Shown here one piece after another: positions 20,721 to 51,711 of a DNA stretch of 64,000 bases (its first letter is position 1; every line of letters starts with the position of its first letter). The DNA is taken from assembly GCA_009760855.2 (NCBI GenBank), contig WPIO01000101.1:241501-305500 (forward strand), given 5' to 3'. A program made the translations under genes and the position numbers. The notes under the pieces were generated by a model that was given only the letters and a program-made list of their open reading frames with translations, was not told the origin of the DNA and made no database searches. Source of the stretch: Cristatella mucedo (Eukaryota; Bryozoa; Phylactolaemata; Cristatellidae).

Positions 20721-20774
<54 letters not shown>

Positions 20775-20792
20775 TCTCTCTCTCACACAGTC
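20698..20792. repeat. (CT)n microsatellite
   Basis: CT tract with single CA interruptions, upstream of the HMG-box gene. Confidence 0.95.
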
Positions 20793-21037
20793 GCGAATCG
20801 GCATCGTGATTGGCAGAGGAAAAAAGAGAGTGAAGAAGAGAGTAGAGGGTGTTCGCGAGAGAAGGACAGAGGCAGACGCAGGCAGACGCAGACATAGAGA
20901 ACCTGTGTGAACTGGGAGGTTGAAACTGGTGTAGCAGTTCAGCTTGGCATGAAGGGGCTTATCTATGGCGATCTTTGTGGGTCGGCGTAAAAACTACACT
21001 CTATATCCGTCGATCAACCGGAAGCCATAAAAGCTCC

Positions 21038-21160
21038 TTTAATAATAATGATAATAAATTCGATAAAGCGCCTTCAGAGAACTCAATCTCTTTCTAGGTG
21101 CTCTACAGTTGCTGCAAAGGAAGCACGATAGAATGGTTAGTGGTAGCCAAGGAAACACGC
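21038..21160 (-). repeat. LINE 3' tail, antisense
   Basis: Reverse complement of the LINE tail (AATAATAATG tract, then AAAGCGCCTTCAGAGAACTC) with some of the 3' UTR behind it. Confidence 0.7.
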
Positions 21161-22729
21161 GGCTGAACATCCGGAATTTACAAACTAGCCTTGCAGCCAT
21201 ATTAATCGTGGGGATACATAGGAAATCGCTGGGAGCAATTGTCCACCACACATGGACAGACTTTTGGCGATTCCTCGGCATCAGCTGACCAAACTGAGCG
21301 ACCGCTACCTATTACTCAGCACTGCCGCGCTACTACGCCCACGCAAAAACAAAAACAAAAACTAGCCACACCTCTCTATCGCACGCAGATCTCGTGACTC
21401 GGAGCTGCTTGCAGTGTGAAACTCATCGGCGCGATCGAGGACAGCAGGCGCCTGCTTGCTGCCTCGACTCAACCTCAGACAAAGTCTGGCACCCTTTTTT
21501 GCCAGCTGTTCCTCCAGCGTTCTTTGCGTCGAGTATCTTCTCCTCTTTATCCGGTCTCATGCAATTTTCGCCGCAGGAAGCTGGCACCGGAAGTTGCTTC
21601 AGAGCCGCGCCCGATTCACTGCCTTCTGCCAACGGAGCGAGCGCGCGCACGTGATGGGCGACTTCTCAGCTTAAGACTCGCACGGCCTTCATAGATAAGT
21701 GCAGCTGCGGAGCCACGTGCCTCCGAGGGTGTCGCATTCTCGAATACATCCGTCCAGTAGTAAAGTAGCAAAGTACACCTCAGCGGAAGCGTTTAAATAC
21801 TCGCTGTACAAACTAGCCTCACGAAGCTTAATTTTACGTGCAGCAAAACTGAAATGCACTAACTTTTAAACGAGAAAGACGATTTCAAAAAAGGCGTGTA
21901 TACTTTCTTGGAAACTGGGGGCAATGAGGCGTCTTTACCAGTCATGCATGCAGCGATAAGTCTTAGAAAGGCAACGGCTGATGCCCCACAACTCTTCAAA
22001 GCATCAGGTTGGCGCACGCTAAGTTATCTCGCTGCGGCAAGTGCGGTGCGCGCGTCTGCCGCGAGTCGAGTTGAGTAGGTGCGGCTCGCCTTAGGTGCGG
22101 CTCGCTTGTTCAATTCCCAAGGACGGCACGAGCCGTGTTTCGTTTTCTAGCTCCGAGCTCTCCTTCCTTCCTTCCTTCTACCTCTATTCTGTTCTCTCCG
22201 GCTCATCGGTGCAGTATACTTACTGTACGCCTGGCTGCCGATAGAGCTAGTATTGCTTCCTTTCTAGCTCATGCGAATCGCAGAAAAAAAGACCTCGCAC
22301 CATCTAGGCAGCACGGCACAAATGCGTTCTCACCATTTATTAAATTAATAGATTGCTCACCCTCTGCTCATACAAATCGACACTTAAACGCATGCGCGTG
22401 GCTTGCTAAACCGTAATGGCGACGGAGGAATTTAAGGCGCGGTTCGAGGCATTCTTGCCCAGTCGGCCCATACAAAGCTAACGACAAAGCAGTCGTCGGG
22501 CTAATAAAGCATTCCCGGTTGACATCAGTCGGCTACGGTGGGCAATGCATCTTTAAAAAAAAAGTGAAATTTGCCTTCGCTGGAATCAAAGACGCGGGTA
22601 GCCTTCGAGCGAGCTTGGCCGACGGGACTTCTGCGACGACCTCTGCTGGACTTCTTGCGACGCGTCTATGCGAGCGAGTTCGCACGCGCGGGTGTACCGA
22701 AAAGTCGGCGCCCACGCTTCGTTCGTTTG

Positions 22730-22737
22730 TGACGTCA
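22730..22737. promoter_or_regulatory. Perfect cAMP-response element (TGACGTCA)
   Basis: The full palindromic CREB/ATF site sits 26 bases upstream of the ATG at 22763. A CRE close to the start is typical of CpG-type promoters. That it is functional here is inferred. Confidence 0.5.
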
Positions 22738-22762
22738 TCAAACATCCGGCACCAGCGCCAGG

Positions 22763-22864
22763 ATGTTTCGTCGCAGCTTCGGCGCTTACTTCGATATGGA
22801 CAGCCCGGCAACCGTAACGGGCAGCGATGCTAAAATTAAAGAAACTGTCAAAATCTCGGCAGCT
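22763..22864 (+). CDS. First coding exon of an unrecognised gene (partial)
   Basis: ATG at 22763 opens 34 codons beginning MFRRSFGAYFDMDSPATV. It ends in phase 0 at a near-perfect donor (GCT|GTAAGTAG). A CpG-rich stretch with a perfect cAMP-response element (22730-22737) lies directly upstream, as expected of a promoter-proximal exon. I do not recognise the peptide and could not identify the next exon. The LINE at 23240-24833 and the CpG-rich DNA after it would lie in the first intron. A short unconfirmed block starting at 28095 in phase 0 is one possible continuation. Confidence 0.4.
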
Positions 22865-23239
22865 GTAAGTAGCGACTGTATCGTCGACCGAGCCCGCTGC
22901 TACGGTACGCGACCGCGAAGCTAGCTGGCCCGGTCCGCTACGCGGCGGACAATTGTCGGTCGGCCATCAATCGCGACGAGGACGAGTGAAATGACGAAGC
23001 TGTCCACCGCTTAGCTTGCTCCTTCAGCCCAGCATGCAGACGGCTGGATAGCGCCATGCGTTCTCGGCGGTCCCTTAGTAATGCGCTAGCGATTACCGCA
23101 GTCCAAGTGTGTTGGACGGGCGCAAAGCGAGCGAGGCGGTCGCATGGGCGGGGTGGCATAAGTGGGGGGGGGGGCGGCGGACGAACGTGCGCCGTCAGGC
23201 ATTCATTCTGCCGGGGTAGCGAGAGCGGCCTACTTCGCA

Positions 23240-24833
23240 GTTCATGACCGCCCAGTCTCCCTTCTACCATTCCTATCAAAGACACTCGAACGGGTCGTGG
23301 CAGACCAGCTGAACTCGTATATCGAAACCTAACACCTTGCTAGTAAGTTCCAGTCTGGCTTTAGAGCTAATCACTCCACAGAGTCAGCATTGCTTCGGGT
23401 ATACAACGACCTACTTAGGAATGCAGACATGGGTAGAGTGTCTCTGCTTGTTTTGCTCGATCTTTCGGCAGCTTTTGATACCATCGATCACAAAGTACTT
23501 CTAGAGCGCCTCTCATCTCGCCTGGGCATCACTGGCACTGCTCTGCAGTGGTTCAGGTCCTATCTCAGTGGGAGACTCCAGAGTGTTGACGTGAATGGAC
23601 AAAGATCATCTGAAGTACCTCTAAAATATGGAGTACCTCAGGGCTCTGTGCTAGGTCCGGTCCTTTTCACCGTTTATACTCTCCCTCTCGCTGATGTGAT
23701 TGCCAAGCACAATCTAGGCTTTCACTTCTATGCGGATGACACTCAGTTGTACCTTTGCTTTGATCCCTCCCAGCCTTCAAGCACCTCAAATTCTCTCAAC
23801 TCACTTGCTGCATGCATTGATGACATCCAATCATGGATGGCAGCAAATTTTCTAAAACTAAACGATGATAAAACTAACTTACTAGTTATGGGCAAACCTA
23901 GTGTTATTCAGAAATTGGAAAGGCTGACTTTCAAAATTGGCTCTGCCAGCATATCTCCAGTTGCATCAGCTCGAAATCTAGGTGTCATATTCCAAAGCGA
24001 CCTCTCGTTAGACGACCACATCAGCTCCACAGTCAAATCAGCCTATTTTCAGCTTCATAACATTGCTAAAATTAGGGCTTGTTTAGATAAGGATACCACG
24101 TCCAAGTTGGTCCACGCATTCGTGACATCTCGTCTCGACTTCTGCAACTCACTGCTTACTGGCCTACCAGCATGTGGATCAGGCGATTGCAGCTGGTGCA
24201 AAACTCTGCAGCTAGGCTTGTCTGTCGTGAGCGTCGCAGTTGCCACATTACTCCACTTCTCGCCGACCTGCACTGGTTACCAGTCAAGCAACGGATTGAC
24301 TTCAAGGTTTTGTCGCTCACTTTTAGGTCTCTTCATTCTATGGCTCCAGCCTATCTTTCAGAGATACTACCCCATCAGGCAAAGCATCGTACCACTCGCT
24401 TTTCGGAATCCAACAGTCTAGAAATACCTCGTACAAACCTTAAATCATTTGGAGACCGTGCATTTAGTTCGTATGCTCCCACAGCCTGGAACTGCCTCCC
24501 GACCTGCATCAGAACATCCCCTGACCTGACCACATTTAAAAGAAACTTAAAAACATACCTATTTAGGACAGCATTTAGTGGGTCCTTGTGATTCGTCCTC
24601 GATGTGCTTATGCGTGCTGACACTGTTCATGCTGCCACTAACCACATTTGCATGCTGACCCAGTGCATGTAACCCCTAACCATGTTATTCATTTTGTTTG
24701 TTTTTCAAGCATGATTTTACTTACTATTCTATTGCGTATCACTTTGCAGCAAATGTAAAGCGCCTAGAAAGAGATTAAGTTCTCTGAGGGCGCTTTATCA
24801 AGTGCAATATTATTAATATTATTATTACCTGTA
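23240..24833 (+). mobile_element. L2/CR1-like non-LTR retrotransposon, 5'-truncated and disabled
   Basis: The 3' half of a LINE ORF2. The reverse transcriptase starts at RPVSLLPFLSKTLERVVADQ (from about 23250) and continues with FQSGFRANHSTESALL, LLDLSAAFDTIDH, YGVPQGSVLGPVLF and the catalytic FYADDTQL. After the RT comes the C-terminal AWNCLPT and FKRNLKTYLFRTAF, ending in a stop near 24591. A TAA interrupts the frame before HLASKFQS at about 23331, and a frameshift lies near 24170-24190, so the copy is dead. The 3' UTR ends in a hairpin-like segment (about 24756-24800) followed by an irregular ATT repeat. This tail recurs at least ten times in the window. It inserted 5'-truncated, as LINEs often do. 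Confidence 0.9.
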
Positions 24834-25419
24834 GCGGCAGAGTAGCGAGCCAGCCTTTTCGTCGCTCAGATCGGGCGTCGCTCTCTTTAGAGAAACTTGA
24901 AACGGCCCGGAGCGAACGCGCGTGCGCGTAGTTGGCCAGCACGGCCGGCTGTCCTCCGGGAGCCGTCGTTACTAGCTCGAGAGCTCGTCCAAGCGACGAC
25001 GCCGCCCCCACTCGAGTGGAGCGGCGAAAGCCTTCGCCTCGCGGAAAGAGTGCGCCTGCACATCGGCGGCTGCGGCGGCGCGTCAGCCGCGCGTCTCCGC
25101 GAGCTCGATTAAAGAGGATTTAATAAGGATTAACCGTAGCCCTGCTGCCGCTGCTGCCGGGCTACAGGTCAGCCGGTCGCTGAGTGCCACACCCAATAGA
25201 TGGCGAGCAGTGGCCGGAAGCGATGCTCGCGCGAGCAGGTGGCGCTGCTGGCGGCAGAAGTCAACGGGTTTGACAGCGGCGCTCGCGCCTCCCCCACTAA
25301 AGAGCCAGTCGCGGCCGCGTCGGCTCGTTCGTACCGACCCCTGCGTACTCCAGGCAAGTCAGCGGGGCGTGAGTGTGCGCTCCGCGCCTGGATATCATTT
25401 GTAATTGCAAGAGAGACAT

Positions 25420-25690
25420 GCTTAAAGCTTTTTGAGGTGAATTCGTGTGACCTTTTATACAGTTTCACCTTCAGGATCCGTTGGTGCCTTGTAAATTCCA
25501 TAACTCGGCTAATACTTGACATATCGGAGTGAAATTCGAAATACGAGTTCAGCTCTGCTTGCTTTAGACGTGTCTGAAAAGTTTCAGATTTAGGTTGGAT
25601 ATATTTTGCTCTATATGTCCACGACTGAAGAAAATAAAGCTTCAGGACATTTGATGACGAGTGCAGAAAATTATTAATCGCTGCCGCGCG
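25420..25690. mobile_element. Family C fragment
   Basis: Contains the inverted motif CCTTGTAAATTCCATAACTC and the segment GCTTCAGGACATTTGATGACG shared with 36840-37050 and 42480-42640. Confidence 0.45.
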
Positions 25691-26499
25691 GGCGGCGATT
25701 TTCCGCACACCCTCGCTCGGCAGTTAGCAACCAGCCGATGCCACCGGCCACGTCAACCCTTCTCAAGCTCGAAAAAATTATACCCTCTGGCGCGCGCAGT
25801 AGGGTAGAATTATTTACTTATTTGTGTTCGGCGGCTCGTTCCGCGGTTCGCACCGACGCATATCCGGCGCAGCCGCGGCCGGCTCTGCAGTGTGCCCGTC
25901 GCCGTCCGCAGCGTATTGTCGGCTCGCGACCGCGGCTAGTTCCGAGTCGCTGTAAACTAACTCATAAGGCCTTGGAGCCCAAAATTTGAAGACGCGGAAT
26001 TCCTTAGCCACGATCGGGGAAAGGCAACAAGCAGCAGCAGAGCTCAAGGCCGGTCACCGTACTTTCGGGTGGATTGGATGTGGGGGAGGCAATAACTTCC
26101 GGGAGGAAGTGATTATCCTTGGAGGCTCTGGCATTTGCGCCTGATTGGCTACCTTCGCGGCCGCGACTATTCAAGTCACAACTGGCGCCCTGGTCGGAGC
26201 ATGTCGGTAGCGCCGGTTCTGAAAAGGTCGTAATACGCGGATATACAATGAGACCGCAGTGAGTTACTGTATTCGTTCGTATCCTCCTTGTTCGTAGCGC
26301 TGCGAACAGCGTGCGCTGTCATTCTTATGAGCGACTGTTATTACCGGGTACCGCATCGGAGTCGCGTTATCGCCAGCAGCCTATGGACCAGCCAGTCACA
26401 TTAGACCGCGCTGTTTGCTCGTCCGCTCCGTAGGAGTAAGCTAGAAAGTCTTGCACTTCTCGCGATAGCCAAGCCGAATGCTAATTGTAGCGGCACCCG

Positions 26500-27219
26500 C
26501 TGCAGCGCCGCCGATTCTGGCGCGCTTGTAGCGGCCCCTTCATTTGCCGTTCTTCCGGCGCCGCCACCGCCGCCTTTCTGTCTTGTCAAAAGGACCGCTC
26601 TCGCTCGCCGCTCAGCGCTCGACCTCAAGCCGCGCGACCCCTCCCTTCGGGGACGCGCGTACGTCGTTCGATCGGCCAGCCAGTGTCCCTGGCGAGGCGG
26701 CGGCGGCGGCGCGTTCCGCTCGTATCTCGGCTGCGAAGTGGACGAACCCGCTGCTTTCGCAGCCGCATTGTCCCGCCTTCGTTCGTTCGTTCACGCTTCG
26801 TTCGGCTTCGTTGCGTGGCGACCCGAACGAAGCCGAAGCTTCGGCTTAGTTCGCTCGGCGCGAGCGACCGATAGCGCGGCGTCGTAACGTCTTCGTACCG
26901 TTCGGCCCGGCTTCCTTCCATTCGCTCGCGTTTGACGAGATCGCTTGGATGAGACTATCGGATAACCGACCGTCCCTCCTCGCCCGTCGTTCGCCTTTCC
27001 GTGCCTCGCTCTGCTCCTAGCTCACTTTCTCGAGGTCTCTCGCATGCTACATGCTGGCAGCAAGCAGCGATCCGCGGTCCGGTCCTGACGCGACCTCAGC
27101 TCTGCTGGCTCGTTCGGTGAGCTGAGCGCACGGCAGCCGAACACCGAGGGCTGGCTAGGCGGTGGTCGCACAGGCGCAGCGTGCTTAGCTGCTACTCGCT
27201 CTGAGGGGGAGGCTGAAGA
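26500..27219 (+). promoter_or_regulatory. CpG-rich region upstream of the KIF23 start, probable promoter
   Basis: GC-rich, CpG-dense sequence with repeated CGTTCG motifs and a self-complementary 18-mer at 26830-26847. It ends just before the ATG at 27220, whose short exon joins in phase to the KIF23 exon at 29058. No TATA box is seen. The role is inferred from position and composition. Confidence 0.35.
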
Positions 27220-45568
<18,349 letters not shown>

Positions 45569-45996
45569 TTTTTTCTAGTATCTCTGGTAGACAAGTTATT
45601 AAAGAGATATCGTTTGATTCGCTCGCCCCCTGCTACTGCCCACCTCAGTGGCTCCTTCAGGCTTTGCTTTCACCTCTTCAGTGCAGTTAATCTCCAGTCT
45701 ATCCTTTGCCACGGTCGGTGGTGCAGGCAGTTAACTCTAAATTATTACCAAGCGCTGGGCTAGGCTGAGCACTTGTGATAGGGCTGCAGCCGGCGAAATA
45801 GCGAGCGCTGCACATTGGGGTTCCCCTTCCCATGTAGTTATCCCCACGTTGGTCACGTGCCGAAGCTTGCATGCTCACTGTCGTGGCAGTGCAAGGGCAA
45901 TTCGTAAGCATTATGCTCGTGCACGTGTCGGCAATTGGCCCGCTCTTCGCCATTTTATACAGCGACCGCGCTCTTTGTTAGAAGAAAGTTTCTAAC

Positions 45997-46002
45997 AATA
46001 AA
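45997..46002 (+). terminator. Polyadenylation signal AATAAA of KIF23
   Basis: AATAAA about 430 bases after the KIF23 TGA stop (45566-45568). It is the first canonical hexamer downstream, so the 3' end should lie near 46015-46025. Confidence 0.6.
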
Positions 46003-46019
46003 ATGCTCACTGCAGCTTA

Positions 46020-47972
46020 GAGCCGCTCTTATCGAGTGTCCGTTTCGTGTCGTGCAAGCTCGCTGATCGCGATCGACAGAATGACCTGAGCGAGCTGCCG
46101 GTGAGCGTCCGTCTTAGCACAGTGCCAGCCAGTGAGAGATCCAGGGGTGCGGCTATGTGCCACGTCTAGACGTCCTTTTTGCCTGGCTGTGTACTGTACC
46201 GGGCAGCACGTCCGGCCGTCTGACGTTTCCAAGTCAGTGCCCAGGCAGCTTAATGGCTCGGCACGCGCTGTACCTGCTAGAGTGTAACATTTCCGAGCGA
46301 TCATTGTATACTGGGGGAGGGGCATTTAATTGAATAATAAAAACTAGAGCCTGTGGACCCGCTTCACTGAGTCGTAGTGGAAATACAAAACTGTACGATG
46401 TAAGTGAGCTATCTTGCCACGTGACTTTCTCACTAATTAGTAGGGATTTTGCTCCTTTCACTGGCAGCCTGCAGTTGGTATGACTAAGTTTCCCCCTTCC
46501 GGAAGTCAGTGCTACCACTATTACGGTTGTGCTGACTTTGTCCCAGTTCGATCACTGCCATTCCCACTAACCCGGGCTTACGTACGAGCTTGCACTTAAA
46601 TCAACCAGCTCCGAAGACGCTACAGTGGGCTGCTAAAACGCAAAGGAACTCGTTAAGAAAATTATATAGTTGGCATCACACGAGTGACACTGGGTATGCT
46701 GGCGTGTCACACGGTTGACCAACGCATTGGTCAGCTGCACGGGGAGATTTTCACAGAATCATGCAACTTTTAAAGGGTCCGGGAATGCCGTCAGCCATCT
46801 GCTGTCGCCTGTAATGTGCCGCTGCAGGGTTCGAACAAGGCAGGCAAGCTGCTCGAACCTGAGCTGGACACCGAAAATCAACCTTGTCATCATCATCTGT
46901 GACCACAAAGTTCAAGGACTCGTTCTACTTCGGCCCGTCATCCGTGCCCATTTTGGAGCCAGCAAGGTGTTTAAATCATGAGCTTCCACGTACAACGATG
47001 CATGCTTATGCTTTAATGAGGATTACAGGTCTTTCACAGAATTGACTCACTTTAGGGAGAACAATTTGGACACCATGTATTAAAAACGACCACTGCTGAA
47101 CGGTAGCAGAAGCAAGATTATCCTTGCGTTGGAAGTCTACTACCGTATCAGCGCGTTATTCCCTTAGATTAGCCAATTTTATGCTCAATCCAGTTGAAAT
47201 TAACGTCGTACGTTTGCTCGGTTCCTTTTGATGTAAGAGACTAAATTGGCATTTCTGCTAAATCAAAGAAATCGATAGACATCTTACTGCAACGTGTCTG
47301 GAACAAGTCCAAACCTGGGTGCATCTACGAATTTCCTGTCTAATTCCATGTTGAATTATAACTTTCTCCGAGATCTGGCCTTTGCAAAGCACATCAAATT
47401 GTTGCCTACTCGGTGTCAAGTTGTCGCTGTAACAACATGCAATAATTTTGCAGCAATTTAAATGTAGCTTCTATATCTATGGTAGCCTCCCAGTGACCTT
47501 GCACTCACTCAAATCTTAATAGATAGGTACCATCCAGGGAGGCTCAATCAGAAAGGCCAAAATCACTGGCTACCGATTTTGGCTTGCACTCGATAGAATA
47601 TAATTTTACCAGTACACGTGCGTGCAATCGAATGCGCAGTCTCGGACGTGCGTTGAATCGAAAGAAATGCAATGCACGAGGCGCACACCGAGGTGACAGC
47701 ACCCGGCGCAGGACAATTTCGATGAATTAGCCAACGTCCTTAGCATTTATCCGAGTCCTGATCGTGCGTGATCATCGCCGAGCATTTTCAGCCACCACGC
47801 TGGCTAACTGGCAGGGCGGCACGCACGCACGCCGATTAGAGAGAGGGTAGCCTGCTCACAAATGCCAGGTTCGGCCCGTGCGGTGGATGGAAATCGTCGT
47901 CATCGTCACTGAGGACGCCGGGTAGGGAGGGGCGGGGTCGTGCAGGAGGCGCGTGGTGGGCAGGGACAGCAT

Positions 47973-48000
<28 letters not shown>
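46020..48000. other. Intergenic stretch between the convergent KIF23 and LAP3 3' ends
   Basis: About 2 kb of unique, mostly AT-balanced sequence. I see no exon with convincing splice sites and no clear repeat. A LAP3 polyadenylation signal was not found with confidence. Confidence 0.5.

Positions 48001-48006
<6 letters not shown>
47977..48006. repeat. (GA)n tract just after the LAP3 stop
   Basis: 30 bases of GA lying 10 bases downstream of the LAP3 stop codon, so in its 3' UTR (read as CT). Confidence 0.9.
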
Positions 48007-48007
<1 letters not shown>

Positions 48008-48015
48008 GGCCTCCA

Positions 48016-51000
48016 CTAGGAGCTCGCAGCGGCCAGCGGCTGGCGACCGAGGTCGGCGATGAGCTCGACGATCGTGCGCGTCGGTCGGCCGCTCATGCCC
48101 TGGCCGAGGTAGGCCACCTCGGACTTGTTCTCCATCACGCCGGCTATGTCAAGGTGCGCCCAGCGCGTGCCCGGCGCGACGAACTCGCGCAGGAACGCAG
48201 CGGCGGTGCAGGCGCCGCCAGCACCGCCCACCTTGCTCACGTTGTTGACATCGGCGAGGTGCGCCTTGGTCATCTGGCCGCTATACAGGCGAAAGAGGGG
48301 CATGCGCCAGACGCGGTCGCCCGTCATGGCGCCGCACGCCTGCAGGCGCTGCCACAGCGGCTGCGAATTGGTAAAGACGCCGGCAGCGCCGGCTCCCAGG
48401 GCCACGCCCATGGCACCGGTGAGCGTGGCAGCGTCGATGACGCACGCCGGCGCCTGATCCTGAGCGTAGAGGAGCGCGTCGGCGAGGAGGAGGCGGCCTT
48501 CGGCGTCCGTGTTGTCCACCTGAATTGTCTTGCCGTTCCGGGCGGTCACGACGTCGCCCGGCTTGGTCGCTCGTCCTGCAAGTGTGTCGGCGACGGCAGG
48601 CGGTGGTAATGCGAGGGGGACACTTCCCGGACGCGAGGCGGCAAAGCGGAACTGCCGAACTGGCTCCAGTTCAGCTTAGCAAGTCAGGACGACGGGCAGC
48701 AGCTGGCATCGCGAGAGTAGCTGCTGCTGCTGCCCGCCGAGGCTTTCGAGCTGCTGCGTCGTCTGCTCTGAGCTTCGGCCACTTCTAATGCGCTCCCGTC
48801 GAGCCTCGCCGCTTGCGGGCGAGCTAGGGAGGCATCAAACCCACCCAGCACAAGTGCAACTGACGGAGCGTACAGCTCGGACGTACGCAGACGGCCACGA
48901 ATGCCGATGTAGATATGGCATTCCATCGTTACAAGCATCGAAACCTGGCAGGGGGAACTCGACCTCGGTCGAGCACTGTGACTTTTCCGCTACCCTCCCC
49001 CCAGACAGGCCTCAGACAGGAGTTTCCAAATAGCAGTTTCTGTGCTGAACACGGACTCAAGCTTGGTATGAAAGGTAGGCAACACATAAATGTCCAAGAA
49101 TGTTTCCTGTCTAATCAGACATTGCCTAGTAAGGACGGTACGGCTCAAAAACCGAGTTAGCACAAGACTTCGCCGCCTCACACTTTTAAACGAGAGTGAC
49201 ACAAAGGAATCGACGTAGGCACCGGGAGTTAAAAAGTGAGAGAAAGATCGAGGTGAGAAAGACAGGCTTAAACATCAAGCCTTGCCTTTCTAAACGATTG
49301 GCCCACAGCTTACAATACTTGCACGCCCATCTATTTCCCTCTGTCAGATGAAGCACAGTAAAATGCTCCGTTGTGACTCGAGTACAGCAGCCGAACAGGA
49401 CAGCCCCCCCTGCCACCAATAGATGCTTAGTCGGTTTCTTATGCAGCAGAGCGAACGAGTCGGGTGGTTGGGACCACAAACATGCTCCCACCCCCTAACC
49501 AGCACACATCCAACCAGCACACACCGACTTCACTTGCCACCTGAACACGTAGAGTAGCCTATAGGATACAAGAGCAATACAGGAGGAATACATATAGGAT
49601 ATATATATATATATATATGTATGTATATATATATATGTGTGTGTGTGTAATATATATATATAATATATATATATATGTAATATAGTTCGCACAGCCGATC
49701 ACAGGATGAGTTTTTTGGGAGTTACGTTTTTTTCTTTTCTTGAAGAATTCATTTAGGTGACAGCTAGCACCGACAGTCATACTCGCTCGGTTTCAAAGAT
49801 AGGGAACTACACTCTTAAACGGATCTAAACAGACTGCTGACCCCCACCCACCCCGTCTTAGCCCCGGGGTCAGGGAGTCGCACTTGACGACCCGGGTCTC
49901 CTGCAGCAGGCAATCCTTAATTGCAAGCAGGAGCTGCAGCTGCCAAAGCAGCTCATATGTCGCAATGTAAAATGAGGCTGTTCGATTACCTGACCTCTAC
50001 TTTACTCTTTACTCCCCGGTTCTTTAATTTTTACTCTTGGAGTTGAACGATCGCACCTTTGTCTTAGCGAACGACTAAATTATGCGTCTAAAAGTTAGCA
50101 TTCACCAATAACAATATCCCAGAAGGGGTCTTTGCTATTTAAACATGTCGAATTTAGCCATGCATGCCAATTTCTTCCAACACGCACCCCACAATCCCAA
50201 AGGAAACTTCACAGAAACTGCAAGAACTTCGGCAGGGACTATCAGCAAAGAATCCGCGAGAAATAAAAAAATCCTGCTCGAACCAACACCTAAAACCACC
50301 GGTTGGCTCTTCCATACCCAGCCAAGCAGCAGAACCAATACCCATGGGGGTTGTCTCCTTTCTTTCAAAGGCGGCTTCCGGTCCATAGTTAGACTTTCTA
50401 GCACACACGAGGCACAAATGCACACTTTGCTAGACTGCTGCTTCAAAGCCACGCAGGCTCACAGAACTCCATAGAAAGCTCTCCGCTGTCTACAACAGCC
50501 GTCACAATACCGACAGAAGGATATGGATACTATGCACGGGCGATGGAAGGGTGATCTTGACCTTGCTACGATACTGTACTGCTGCTGCTAATCATAATCA
50601 TCATAGGAATCATTTACATCATAATCATCCTCACCACCATCGTCATCGTCGCACATTCACTCGGTCGTTTATGCCTAGCATGCATCAGCGTGGACGTGCA
50701 GCCATGCGGCATGCAACATGCAACTTTTGAGCTACATCTGATGACCACTAGAACGTTTAGAACACCAGGATTCCGTTCGATACCGGCTGCTATTACTAGT
50801 GAATGCCTTCAGGGGTTCAAGAAACGCTAAGCGATACACCCTTCTTGCCTAGACCATTCTTGTACCGTGCTACCACCACCTGCAGTTACCGAAGAGGCAA
50901 GGCCTTGCCCAAAGTTGCTCGGACACCGAGGGCCATCAATCACTTTATGCTGGCACCAATTCAGCTGAAGAATTCTAAGGCACAGTCGATCAACCCTTCA

Positions 51001-51629
51001 CCTGGTGAAGCACAGGAGACTAAACGATGTCATCGAGCAGCTAAACAGCAGGCTGCTCGGGTGCCGCTGGCTGCAGATTGGCTGGCACAGCAGCCAGCTT
51101 GTACACTTGGCAAATCAAGCCTGCCATGCCCCCACATCAATCAACACGGGCAACCTAGCAACGACGGCACAGAAGGGAAACCGAGCACCGAGGCGCCACT
51201 CAGGCCACCTCTGCTCGGCCACTGCAGTACTGTACCTCCGGGCATGTTCTCACACAGAGGCACGAAGACGTGCACGTTGACGGGCAGAGCCAGCATCGCT
51301 GCCGTCCATACGGACGCCAGCACGCAGGCGGCACCGCCCATGTCACCGCGCATCAAGTCCATGTTGAGAGCCGGTTTCAGCGATATGCCACCGGTATCGA
51401 ACGTTACGCCTGAGAAAAACAAATACATGAGCAGCGCTGAGAGCACGTCGCTAGCACACTGGGCGAAAGAGAGCTCTACAGATGCGCAAAGGACCAACAG
51501 GACGTGGGGAAGCAAAACCTCGATGTGAGCGTGGCTTTCCTCGATGCCACTCATAACCGCTTCGGCACAATGCCGACAGTGATAGAGAGAGCTTCGGCAC
51601 AGGATGCCGACAGGATAGTAGAATTAATT

Positions 51630-51711
<82 letters not shown>

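Larger units (their letters stand above)
20563..22762. other. Divergent intergenic region between the HMG-box gene and the 22763 exon
   Basis: Holds the (CT)n tract, one LINE tail and otherwise unique sequence. The CpG-rich last 250 bases probably belong to the promoter of the 22763 exon. No further gene is supported. Confidence 0.45.

Noticed and set aside
48125-48609. Plus-strand frames over 48.0-48.6 kb
   Set aside because: Antisense shadows of the LAP3 last exon.
50803-51528. 241-codon plus-strand frame
   Set aside because: It overlaps LAP3 exon 3 (51236-51409) on the other strand and its intron flanks, and shows no family motif; it is an antisense shadow.
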